Positions 1-5,836 of a stretch of 5,878 nt of DNA are shown in pieces. The notes under the pieces are model-generated. The model did no database searches, had not been told where the DNA came from, and saw nothing but the letters and a program-made list of their open reading frames with translations. The translations under genes were made by a program, and so were the position numbers. The stretch spans positions 1 through 5,878 of the forward strand of contig JAQICQ010000122.1 of the NCBI GenBank assembly GCA_027858455.1, in the 5' to 3' direction. This DNA comes from Elusimicrobiota bacterium (GTDB taxonomy: Bacteria; CG03; SLGR01; JAGXOG01). The first letter of the stretch is position 1, and each line of letters begins with the position of its first letter.

Positions 1-27
1 ATTATATATATTATTTGCAGTTACAAC

Positions 28-112
28 AAATTTAAACTTCTAAATATATTTTAGATACATTAAATTTGTAGCTCTTTTGATATACTGTAATAAAAAGTTA
101 AAGTTTAAATTT
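28..112. repeat. Widely spaced AT-rich inverted repeat upstream of the first promoter
   Basis: AAATTTAAACTT at 28-39 is the perfect reverse complement of AAGTTTAAATTT at 101-112, 61 bp away. A shorter pair, ACAAATTTA at 26-34 and TAAATTTGT at 61-69, shares the left arm. The arms are almost pure A/T, so chance matches are more likely than usual. The right arm ends 6 bp before the -35 box at 119, so a regulator site or DNA-bending element is possible but unproven. Nothing else recognisable was found in 1-118: no gene and no RNA. Confidence 0.35.
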
Positions 113-118
113 AAAAGG

Positions 119-147
119 TTGACAGGATCGATAAGTTATCTTAAAAT
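119..147 (+). promoter_or_regulatory. Strong sigma70-type promoter for the rubrerythrin-like/DsrE genes
   Basis: A perfect -35 box TTGACA at 119-124 is followed by 17 bp and a -10 box TAAAAT at 142-147 (5 of 6 match to consensus). Transcription would start near 154-156, leaving a leader of about 50 nt before the start codon at 204. An 8-bp inverted repeat (TACTGTAA at 83-90, TTACAGTA at 150-157) brackets the promoter and overlaps the predicted start point, so it could be an operator. Confidence 0.7.
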
Positions 148-203
148 TTTTACAGTAGATGGGATGTGTGAAGAACATATATATACAGCAGGAAGATAAA
201 ATT

Positions 204-685
204 ATGGATATAATCAAGAAAGCAATAGAGATTGAAACTAAAGGTGAAGAAATTTACAGAATTTTGCCAAAGAATCCACTGACATAGAGCTAAAGGAGAT
301 ATTTAATTATCTCGCCGGCGAGGAAGCAAAGCACAGAAAAACATTTGAGGATATGGCCTCTGAAAAAGAAGTTTCTCTCTCCAATAGCGAGTCAATTTAC
401 AAAGTAAAGAATATCTTTAAAGAGATGAATAAAAAATCTTCCGAGGTTGATATGGGTAATTACGAAGGTAAAATTTACAACAAGGCCCTGGACGTTGAAC
501 AGAAAAGCATTAATTACTATAATAAAATATCCGACAAGGGTACAGAAGACCAGAAAGGTGTAGTAGAGAAGATACTAGCCGAAGAAAAAAAACACTACAA
601 GATAATAGGAAATATTATCGATTTTGTTAGCCGGCCCCGTCAGTGGCTCGACGACGCCGAGTGGTATCACCTGGAAGAAAATTAA
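204..685 (+). pseudogene. Rubrerythrin-like ferritin-family diiron protein, frameshifted near base 260
   Basis: Family role: non-haem diiron ferritin-like proteins of anaerobes, usually peroxide reduction or oxygen protection in the cytoplasm. The reading frame opens at ATG 204, with AGGAAG at 190-195 as ribosome binding site, and hits TAG at 285-287. The rest continues in another frame from about 263 to the TAA at 683-685. Restoring one base (for example one A in AGAATTTT at 258-265) gives a continuous 160-residue protein reading EEIYRNFAKESTDIEL across the join. The restored protein has two helix pairs carrying the expected ligands: Glu11 and Glu41-x-x-His44, then Glu99 and Glu128-x-x-His131. 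The C-terminal tail RPRQWLDDAEWYHLEE is familiar from this family. There is no rubredoxin CxxC domain. The ATG at 353 would give only 110 residues without the first two helices and has no ribosome binding site, so it is an unlikely true start. A sequencing or assembly error and a true pseudogene are both possible. Confidence 0.85.
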
Positions 686-709
686 TAACAGGAACGCAAG
701 GCTTTCCCG

Positions 710-715
710 AGGAGG
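710..715 (+). promoter_or_regulatory. Strong ribosome binding site of the DsrE-family gene
   Basis: A perfect AGGAGG stands 6 bases before the ATG at 722 and fixes this start. It allows translation of the downstream gene even though the gene before it is frameshifted. No terminator hairpin is visible in the 36-bp gap, which supports co-transcription. Confidence 0.75.
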
Positions 716-721
716 GCAATT

Positions 722-1042
722 ATGAATTTAGGAATTATAATATCTGTAAATGATTCGGAGACCTGTTGGAATGCAATACGATATGCTAATTTTGCGTTAA
801 ATAATAATGATGATGTTAAAATATTTTTTATGGGAAAGGGAGTTGAATATCGGGAAAAAAGCAATGAAAAGTTTAACGCGTCAGTCGAAGCTGATAAGTT
901 CATTAAAGGTGGCGGTAAAATTTATGCCTGCGGAACCTGCATTAAATCAAGAAATAAAGATGCTTCCGAGGCTTGTCCTATATCGTCTATGCAGGATATG
1001 TATGATATAGTAAAGGAAAGCGACAGGGTGGTGACTTTTTAA
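722..1042 (+). CDS. DsrE/DsrF-like family small sulfur-relay or redox protein
   Basis: This 106-residue protein has the usual size of the DsrE fold. The N-terminal half shows the typical pattern: a beta strand (LGIIISV), the conserved helix ETCWNAIRYANFAL at 14-27, and a second strand and turn VKIFFMGKGVE at 32-42. The C-terminal half holds a cysteine cluster: Cys70 and Cys73 in ACGTC, and Cys85 in EACPISSMQDMYDIV. An extra cysteine, Cys15, lies near the N-terminus. In DsrE/TusD relatives a cysteine at about this place carries persulfide sulfur. The exact partner cannot be read from the sequence, and no dsrF, dsrH or tusBCE partner is present. The protein has no signal peptide and is predicted cytoplasmic. 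It follows the rubrerythrin-like gene by 36 bp and is probably in the same transcript, which suggests redox or sulfur stress handling. Family assignment is firm; specific function is unknown. Confidence 0.8.
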   Translation: MNLGIIISVNDSETCWNAIRYANFALNNNDDVKIFFMGKGVEYREKSNEKFNASVEADKFIKGGGKIYACGTCIKSRNKDASEACPISSMQDMYDIVKESDRVVTF

Positions 1043-1111
1043 AAGACCGGCGGCGCATACGCTTAAGTTATTATTTTCTAAAAAGGTTTAGGATAAAAAT
1101 ATTTTGAAACA

Positions 1112-1140
1112 TTTACCTGCCTTTAGTTGTCTAATATAAA
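1112..1140 (+). promoter_or_regulatory. Candidate promoter for the efflux operon
   Basis: TTTACC at 1112-1117, 17 bp, then TATAAA at 1135-1140 gives a moderate sigma70-type match (4 of 6 and 5 of 6). The start point would fall near 1147, about 30 bp before the TolC-like start codon. The 136-bp gap from 1043 to 1178 has no convincing terminator: the best hairpin is a 5-bp stem, CTAAA/TTTAG at 1078-1091, without a T run. Read-through from the DsrE-family gene is therefore possible. Confidence 0.4.
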
Positions 1141-1178
1141 GAAAGCGGTTAATTGTTGTTTTAAATAAGGTTTTAAAA

Positions 1179-2426
1179 ATGAAAAAAAATTTATTGATTG
1201 TAATTATTTTGTTATCTTTTAGTTTTTCTGAAAGCTATGCGGATAAACTCAGTTGGGATGATATATTTACCGAGGCGTTAAAGAAAAACCCGGAAATTCA
1301 AAATGCCCGCAGTTCGCTCCGTTTGTCGGAAATTTCCTATAAAAGCTCGCTATTGAATTTCTATCCTGATTTTTCGGGAAATATGGGAGTGAGCAAATCA
1401 GATTCCGGCAATACTTCATACAGAATGGGTTTAAGCGGCAGCCTTTCTTTATTTAAGGGTTTTAAAAATTATTATGATTTAAAGATAAAGAAAACAAGTT
1501 TGTCTATACAGAACGCAGTATATAAAAGAACCCTTGCTGATTTTGTATATAACCTGCGGATGTCCTTTGCGGTAATGTTGAAAACTGATCTGACTATGGA
1601 GCTTCTTGAAGGAATAGAGGATAGAAGAAAAAGCAATATGGAAATTGTTAAACTCCGCTATGATGCTGGCCGAGAAGATAAGGGGGCATACCTTAGGTCG
1701 GAAGCAGATTATGTACAGGCAAAATATGAAACCCGCAGTCAGAAACGTAATTACAGAATAGTTCAGGCGGAGCTTTTAAAAAATATAGGTAAAGACATAT
1801 ATGAAGTAATAAATGTTACCGGTACTTTTGATATTCCGGAAATAGAAACCAAGCCGTCTAAAGAACTTCTGCAAAACAATCCGGATTATATTATGGCAAA
1901 ATACCGGCTGGAGGGTGCCGGATATCAGTTAAAGCATGCATACGGGGATTTTTATCCCAGTATCGGACTAAGCGGTTCTGTCTCCCGATCAGGTAATAAA
2001 TGGTTCCCTGAAGGGAGTTCCTGGGGCGCCGGGCTTTCATTGTCATATCCGTTTTTTTCCGGCGGCAGGGATTTTTATAATTTAAAGAGCGCTAAACTAA
2101 ACAAACTGATATCAGAAAACAGCTTAAAAAATATGGAGCATGAGATTATGCTTAAAATAGAGATTGCCTATAATGATCTTATTGATGCTATAGCATTTTA
2201 TAAAGTCCGTCAAAAATTTTATGCCGCCCGCACGACGCGGTCGGAGATTTCAAGAGTAAAATATATAAGCGGGCTTATGTCTTACCAGGAATGGGACAGT
2301 ATAGAGAACGAATTTATTAATGCTCAGAAATCATTGCTTGACGCCCGGTATAATGTTTTTGCAGCCTGGGCAAAATGGCTTAAAGTAATAGGAACAAGTG
2401 TGTTTCGTCGGGAAAACGCACATTAG
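1179..2426 (+). CDS. TolC-family outer-membrane efflux channel
   Basis: This 415-residue outer-membrane factor would form the trimeric exit duct of the pump encoded downstream. Residues 1-21 are a signal peptide (KK, then a hydrophobic stretch, with cleavage likely after SYA). Two OEP-type repeats follow. The first has the helix ALKKNPEIQNARSSL (33-47), FYPDFSGNMGVS (61-72) and the strand YRMGLSGSLSLFKG (81-94). The second has NPDYIMAKYRLEGAGYQLK (234-252), FYPSIGLSGSVS (258-269) and the strand WGAGLSLSYPFFSGG (282-296). Each repeat ends in long helices. The protein is somewhat shorter than E. coli TolC, consistent with a slim variant. AAGG at 1167-1170, 8 bases before the ATG, supports the start. 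The last ten codons (TSVFRRENAH) lie inside a repeat module, so the C-terminus appears to have been replaced or extended. Substrate is unknown. Confidence 0.9.
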   Translation: MKKNLLIVIILLSFSFSESYADKLSWDDIFTEALKKNPEIQNARSSLRLSEISYKSSLLNFYPDFSGNMGVSKSDSGNTSYRMGLSGSLSLFKGFKNYYDLKIKKTSLSIQNAVYKRTLADFVYNLRMSFAVMLKTDLTMELLEGIEDRRKSNMEIVKLRYDAGREDKGAYLRSEADYVQAKYETRSQKRNYRIVQAELLKNIGKDIYEVINVTGTFDIPEIETKPSKELLQNNPDYIMAKYRLEGAGYQLKHAYGDFYPSIGLSGSVSRSGNKWFPEGSSWGAGLSLSYPFFSGGRDFYNLKSAKLNKLISENSLKNMEHEIMLKIEIAYNDLIDAIAFYKVRQKFYAARTTRSEISRVKYISGLMSYQEWDSIENEFINAQKSLLDARYNVFAAWAKWLKVIGTSVFRRENAH

Positions 2427-2464
2427 GTACGTTTTCCCGTGCAGCTTTAAACAAGTGTGTTTCG
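2393..2464. repeat. Structured repeat module: 15-bp direct repeats around a hairpin
   Basis: AACAAGTGTGTTTCG occurs exactly at 2393-2407 and again at 2450-2464. Between the copies is an inverted repeat: CGGGAAAACG at 2409-2418 pairs perfectly with CGTTTTCCCG at 2430-2439. The stem extends past one mismatch to 2409-2421/2427-2439, with a 5-nt loop, ATTAG. The module crosses the end of the TolC-like gene, and the TAG stop at 2424-2426 lies in the loop. No T run follows, so it is not a standard terminator. It resembles a small repetitive element of the REP or MITE kind, or an RNA processing or stability element. The structure is certain; its identity is not. Confidence 0.8.
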
Positions 2465-2467
2465 CTA

Positions 2468-2493
2468 AAAAATGACAAATTGTTGTCATTTTT
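2468..2493 (+). other. AT-rich hairpin before the adaptor gene, possible attenuator
   Basis: AAAAATGACAA at 2468-2478 pairs perfectly with TTGTCATTTTT at 2483-2493 around a 4-nt loop, ATTG. The 3' arm ends in five T, so an RNA copy would look like a weak intrinsic terminator or attenuator. It could lower expression of the adaptor and transporter relative to the TolC-like channel. It ends 12 bases before the AGGAGG of the next gene, so it could instead affect ribosome access or protect mRNA ends. Confidence 0.5.
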
Positions 2494-2515
2494 CTTAACG
2501 CTTACAGGAGGAATA

Positions 2516-3460
2516 ATGTTAAAGAAAATAATTGTTATATGCATAGTTATTTGTATAGGGGTATTTGTTATATTTAAGGTTACCGGCAACAAGAAAAAGG
2601 AAGTAAAGCTTAAGGAAGTTAGACCGGAGAGGGGAAGTATTTCATTGACAGTTGAAACAAACGGAACAGTCAAACCGAGGAATCGGCTGGAAATAAAACC
2701 GCCTATAGCAGGAAGAATAGACAGTATACTTGTGAAGGAAGGCGCTAATATAAAAAAAGGAGATATAGTTGCATGGATGAGCTCTACCGAGAGAGCAGCG
2801 CTTCTTGATACTGCAAGAGCTAAAGGCGAAGAAGAATTAAAAAAATGGTCAGATGTATATAAACCCACACCGATAATCGCGCCACTCTCGGGATTTATTA
2901 TTAAGAGGAATACAGAACCGGGACAGACTGTATCATCTGCGGATGCAATCTTGGTAATGGCAGATGTTCTAATACTAAAAGCGCAGGTAGATGAGACGGA
3001 CATGGGTAAACTGAAAATAGGTCAGGATGCAACGATTATTCCGGACGCATATCCGGAAAATGAAATTCTCGGTAAAGTAGAACATATAGCTTATGAATCG
3101 GAGATCATAAATAATGTGACTATATATCAGGTTGATATAAAGCCGATGAAAAAGCTGAAAATGCTGCGTTCAGGTATGAGCGCGGATATTAAAATTGTTA
3201 TTAAAGAAAAGAAGGATGCTCTCCTCCTCCCTTCTTATGCTGTTAATGATGGCAAAAGAGGAAGCAGGGTGCTTGTAAAGAGATATCAGGAAGAACCTGA
3301 GAGGCGAGAAATAAAAACAGGCATAGATAACGGTGAAGTGATTGAAATAATCAGCGGGATAGAAGAAAACGATATAATCATGGTCGGTGCTGAATATGCA
3401 GGGGAAAACCATTTTTGGGGAGGCCGCGGCCTGCCCGGGATGAGTAACCGCAGTAAATGA
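2516..3460 (+). CDS. MacA-like periplasmic adaptor (HlyD/RND-type membrane fusion protein)
   Basis: The protein bridges the inner-membrane ABC transporter and the TolC-like channel. The ATG at 2516 is chosen because AGGAGG lies at 2506-2511; an in-frame TTG at 2480 lies inside the upstream hairpin and has no ribosome binding site. The product is 314 residues. Residues 4-20 are a membrane anchor. Residues about 57-90 (IKPPIAGRIDSILVKEGANIKKGD) and 118-150 (TPIIAPLSGFIIKRNTEPGQTV) are the two lipoyl half-motifs. Residues about 155-230 form the beta-barrel, with LRSGMSADIKI at 218-227, and 235-290 a membrane-proximal domain. The tail from about 297 is rich in Gly and Arg. Only about 27 residues (91-117, ERAALLDTARAK...KKWSDVYK) link the lipoyl halves, far fewer than in E. 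coli MacA, so the helical hairpin that meets TolC is very short. The gene overlaps the transporter gene by 4 bp (ATGA), indicating translational coupling. Confidence 0.88.
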   Translation: MLKKIIVICIVICIGVFVIFKVTGNKKKEVKLKEVRPERGSISLTVETNGTVKPRNRLEIKPPIAGRIDSILVKEGANIKKGDIVAWMSSTERAALLDTARAKGEEELKKWSDVYKPTPIIAPLSGFIIKRNTEPGQTVSSADAILVMADVLILKAQVDETDMGKLKIGQDATIIPDAYPENEILGKVEHIAYESEIINNVTIYQVDIKPMKKLKMLRSGMSADIKIVIKEKKDALLLPSYAVNDGKRGSRVLVKRYQEEPERREIKTGIDNGEVIEIISGIEENDIIMVGAEYAGENHFWGGRGLPGMSNRSK

Positions 3461-5409
3461 TTTCTATAAAAAACCTGTCTAAAACCTACTACTTAGGTGA
3501 AATAAAAGTAGAAGCCCTTAAAAATATATCCTTAGAAGTAAAGGAAGGTGAATTTATCGCTATAACCGGGCCGTCCGGAAGCGGTAAATCTACTATGCTT
3601 CACATATTAGGGCTCCTAGACAAACCGGACTCGGGCTCATATAAACTTGACGGCATTGAAGCAGCCGGGTTAAATGAAAGGCAGCTTGCAGCTATTAGAA
3701 ATGACGAGATTGGTTTTGTCTTTCAGACATTTAATCTTTTACCGAAATTAAATTCAGTGGAAAATGTAGAGCTGCCTCTTATATATACGCCCCATAAAAA
3801 TCATCCTGATTTTAATTCCCCTCAGGAGATGCTCGCCAAGGTTGGTTTGGCAAACAGGAGTTCTCATACCCCGAACGAGCTTTCCGGAGGAGAAACCCAG
3901 CGGGTAGCTATAGCCCGGGCCCTGATTAAAAAACCCGGACTTGTTCTCGCCGATGAACCAACGGGGAATCTGGATTCTGTTACTGCCCGGGAGATAATCG
4001 GAGTTTTAAGAAATCTGCATGAAGAAGGTAAGACCATCGTTATGATTACTCATGAAGAAAACCTTGCCCGGGAAGCCAATAGGATTATAAAACTGCTGGA
4101 CGGGAAAATAATTTCCGATGAAAAAATACGCAACGATTCTAATCCTGTCCGGTCTGAAAAGAAAAATATTGGTATAAAGCAGCATAAGTTTAATAAAGAT
4201 CAGGTAAAAAATTATTTTAAACAGGCCGTTAAATCCTTGTGGTCTAACAAAACCCGGTCTTTGCTTTCTATAACGGGGGTTCTTATCGGAGTAACTGCTG
4301 TTATTTCAATGCTTGCTCTCGGTGCGGGCGCCAGAGAGGATATAAAGCAGCGACTTGCTCATCTGGGCTCGAATCTCTTAACTGTCAGACCTAATAGGCA
4401 TGCTATGAGAGGTATTGCAGCAAAATCCGGAGTTGCAATAAGATTAACTGAAGAGGACGGAGAAGCTATAAAAAAAATTTCGCTTATAGATAAAGTGAGC
4501 CCTACAATCGACGGCAGAGTGCAGGTAGTTTACGGCAGTAAAAATAAAGACACAACTGTTATAGGCGCAACACCTGATTATGAAGACATACAATCATATA
4601 CTCCCGTTATGGGCAGATTTTATAATGAGAAAGAAATGGTATCCAGGGAAAAAGTCGCGCTTCTCGGAAAAGCTGTTTTTGATACTTTATTTGAAAATGA
4701 ATATCCAATCGGAAAAACCATAAAAATAAACAGGATTAGTTTTAAAGTAATAGGTGTTCTTCCTGAAAAGGGAGCAAGCAGCTGGAGAGACCGGGACGAC
4801 CGTATAATTATCCCCCTTAATACAGCAATGTACCGTCTGTTTGGCAAGAAATACGTTGAACGCATAGAGGTAAAAGTAAAAGATGAAGAAGATATACCTA
4901 TTGTTCAGGCGGAGCTTCAAAGGCTTATTGCAAAGAGGCAAAATTTACCTGATGATAAAAAAGAATTGATTGAAGTCAGAAATTCAGCAGATATACAGGA
5001 GGCGGTTTCTTCAGCTGCCAATACATTTTCCTGGCTACTCGGGTCTATAGCGTTTATCAGCCTTCTTGTAGGCGGAATAGGTATAATGAATATAATGCTG
5101 GTGTCTGTAACTGAAAGAACAAGGGAAATCGGAATCCGCAAGGCAATAGGAGCAAATAATAAGGATATTTTATCTCAATTTATTATTGAAACAGTTGTTA
5201 TATGTATTATCGGGGGAATTATGGGTATACTGTTGGGCTCGGCAATAGCGATGGCTCTTTCCAGATTTGCCGGGTGGAGCACAAAAATATCATTCTTTTC
5301 AATAGCGTTAGCTTTCATATTCTCGGCGCTCATTGGATTGGTTTTCGGTCTGTGGCCCGCCAGGAAAGCATCAAAATTGAATCCGATAGATGCATTGAGG
5401 TATGAGTAA
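3457..5409 (+). CDS. macB: MacB-like fused ABC transporter (ATPase plus FtsX-type permease)
   Basis: This 650-residue protein is essentially the length of E. coli MacB. The ATPase domain comes first: Walker A GPSGSGKST (38-46), Q-loop Gln90 in FVFQTFNLLP, signature LSGGETQRVAIARAL (142-156), Walker B LVLADE (162-167) with PTGNLD, and H-loop His199. All catalytic residues are present. A charged linker (about 220-255) leads to TM1 (about 270-292), a large periplasmic MacB core domain (about 293-524), and TM2-TM4 at about 525-550, 575-602 and 613-635. The FtsX-family signature RTREIGIRKAIGA is at 554-566, and the C-terminus is WPARKASKLNPIDALRYE. Such proteins dimerise and use ATP to drive periplasmic export through the adaptor and TolC-like duct in a mechanotransmission cycle. 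Known substrates of relatives include macrolides, peptides, haem precursors and lipopeptides; the substrate here is unknown. The start overlaps the adaptor stop codon. Confidence 0.93.
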   Translation: MISIKNLSKTYYLGEIKVEALKNISLEVKEGEFIAITGPSGSGKSTMLHILGLLDKPDSGSYKLDGIEAAGLNERQLAAIRNDEIGFVFQTFNLLPKLNSVENVELPLIYTPHKNHPDFNSPQEMLAKVGLANRSSHTPNELSGGETQRVAIARALIKKPGLVLADEPTGNLDSVTAREIIGVLRNLHEEGKTIVMITHEENLAREANRIIKLLDGKIISDEKIRNDSNPVRSEKKNIGIKQHKFNKDQVKNYFKQAVKSLWSNKTRSLLSITGVLIGVTAVISMLALGAGAREDIKQRLAHLGSNLLTVRPNRHAMRGIAAKSGVAIRLTEEDGEAIKKISLIDKVSPTIDGRVQVVYGSKNKDTTVIGATPDYEDIQSYTPVMGRFYNEKEMVSREKVALLGKAVFDTLFENEYPIGKTIKINRISFKVIGVLPEKGASSWRDRDDRIIIPLNTAMYRLFGKKYVERIEVKVKDEEDIPIVQAELQRLIAKRQNLPDDKKELIEVRNSADIQEAVSSAANTFSWLLGSIAFISLLVGGIGIMNIMLVSVTERTREIGIRKAIGANNKDILSQFIIETVVICIIGGIMGILLGSAIAMALSRFAGWSTKISFFSIALAFIFSALIGLVFGLWPARKASKLNPIDALRYE

Positions 5410-5416
5410 AAATACT

Positions 5417-5437
5417 GAGTGCGATTGCATTGCCCTC
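5417..5437. other. Weak hairpin after the efflux operon
   Basis: GAG-T-GCGAT (5417-5425) can pair with ATTGC-C-CTC (5429-5437) with one T/C mismatch and one G-T pair, leaving a 3-nt loop. It lies 7 bases after the macB stop and may mark the transcript end. There is no T run on the plus strand. On the minus strand the flanking bases give AGTATTTTTAC, so a leftward terminator is equally possible, although no leftward gene is seen. Confidence 0.3.
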
Positions 5438-5492
5438 TATAAAAAAACAAACTCATCTTTTAATTCCTGCTAAATAAAGTAGAATATATTTT

Positions 5493-5528
5493 ATGAGTAA
5501 AAAAGTCTACATTAAAACGTTCGGCTGA
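5493..5528 (+). pseudogene. miaB: Fragment: N-terminal 11 codons of a MiaB-like radical SAM methylthiotransferase
   Basis: ATG at 5493 reads MSKKVYIKTFG and then TGA at 5526-5528. The motif KKVYIKTFGC is the conserved start of MiaB, the tRNA 2-methylthio-N6-isopentenyladenosine enzyme; the Cys after Gly is the first ligand of its N-terminal UPF0004 cluster. Here the Cys codon is interrupted after TG, and none of the three following frames resembles the expected continuation (QMN...). The match is short (11 residues) but very specific. The simplest reading is a miaB gene cut after its 11th codon by an insertion, deletion or assembly join. No good ribosome binding site is visible before it. Confidence 0.6.
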
Positions 5529-5559
5529 CCATACGTGCGCTATAGAAGCGACGTTGGCT
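5517..5559. repeat. Near-direct repeat at the miaB break
   Basis: ACGTTCGGCT at 5517-5526 and ACGTTGGCT at 5551-5559 match except for one base missing in the second copy. The block between them is visibly richer in G and C than its surroundings. The first copy is also the miaB coding sequence (ACG TTC GGC T), so the break falls at one end of the block. A repeat or recombination site is one explanation, but the copies are short and no consensus site was recognised with confidence. Confidence 0.35.
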
Positions 5560-5593
5560 AAAATTTTGAGTTTATACAAATAAAATCGTTAAT

Positions 5594-5621
5594 TTGCTTA
5601 TAAAAGTACATGTTGTATAAT
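5594..5621 (+). promoter_or_regulatory. Candidate promoter for the helix-turn-helix gene
   Basis: A perfect -10 box TATAAT at 5616-5621 is preceded at 16 bp by TTGCTT at 5594-5599 (3 of 6 match to the -35 consensus). Transcription would start near 5628, giving a leader of about 30 nt before the ATG at 5658. The rest of 5529-5657 shows no gene in any frame. Confidence 0.5.
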
Positions 5622-5657
5622 GTGGTATAAAATAGTTCTAAAAAGAAAGATGAAATT

Positions 5658-5831
5658 ATGGAAATCAAAAATTACTTAACTGTAAAACAAGTTGCTGAAC
5701 AACTCGGACTTTCTGAATACAGAATCAGAGAGCTTATTCGAGAAAAACAAATACGAGCCACAAAGATAGGCCAGTGGAGAATTAAACCATCCGATCTAAA
5801 AGGATTTATTAAAACGAGGACCAATAAGTAG
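5658..5831 (+). CDS. Small excisionase-like helix-turn-helix DNA-binding protein
   Basis: This is a complete 57-residue frame from ATG 5658 to TAG 5829-5831. The sequence YLTVKQVAEQLGLSEYRIRE (6-25) followed by LIREKQIRATKIGQWRIKPSDLKGFI (26-51) is the MerR-like winged HTH_17 (excisionase) fold: a first helix after LTVKQVAEQLG, a recognition helix at SEYRIRELI, then the wing KIGQWRI and the closing helix SDLKGF. Proteins of this family bind DNA as Xis-type directionality factors or as small regulators, and are common in mobile and accessory regions. The ribosome binding site is weak (AAAGAAAGA at 5642-5650). Its own promoter lies upstream, and the next gene starts 5 bp after its stop, so it may regulate or accompany that gene. 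Domain assignment is good; target is unknown. Confidence 0.75.
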   Translation: MEIKNYLTVKQVAEQLGLSEYRIRELIREKQIRATKIGQWRIKPSDLKGFIKTRTNK

Positions 5832-5836
5832 TTCTA

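Noticed and set aside
258..287. Programmed frameshifting in the rubrerythrin-like gene
   Set aside because: The site AGA ATT TTG is not a canonical slippery heptamer, and no stimulatory stem or internal Shine-Dalgarno was seen. The family is not known for it. A one-base deletion explains the data more simply.
1078..1091. Hairpin CTAAA/TTTAG as terminator after the DsrE-family gene
   Set aside because: The stem is only 5 bp, A/T-dominated and not followed by a T run.
1761..1775. GTTCAGGCGGAGCTT shared with 4903-4917
   Set aside because: Both copies encode VQAEL within normal helical regions of two different proteins. A single coincidence of codon choice is likely and no flanking similarity exists.
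2480..2515. TTG start at 2480 adding 12 residues to the adaptor
   Set aside because: It lies in the loop of a hairpin without a ribosome binding site, while AGGAGG at 2506-2511 points to the ATG at 2516 and gives a normal N-terminal membrane anchor.
2380..3003. Long minus-strand open frame opposite the adaptor gene
   Set aside because: It is antisense to a well-supported MacA-like gene. Its apparent internal peptide repeat (ETHLF twice) is only the minus-strand reading of the 15-bp DNA repeat, and it has no recognisable domain.
5175..5456. Minus-strand and alternative-frame open stretches across the macB 3' end
   Set aside because: They overlap the highly conserved FtsX-type C-terminus of the transporter and show no recognisable domain.
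5526..5528. TGA read as selenocysteine in place of the first MiaB cysteine
   Set aside because: The codons after TGA (PYVRYRSDVG, then stop) do not resemble MiaB, so recoding would not restore the protein.
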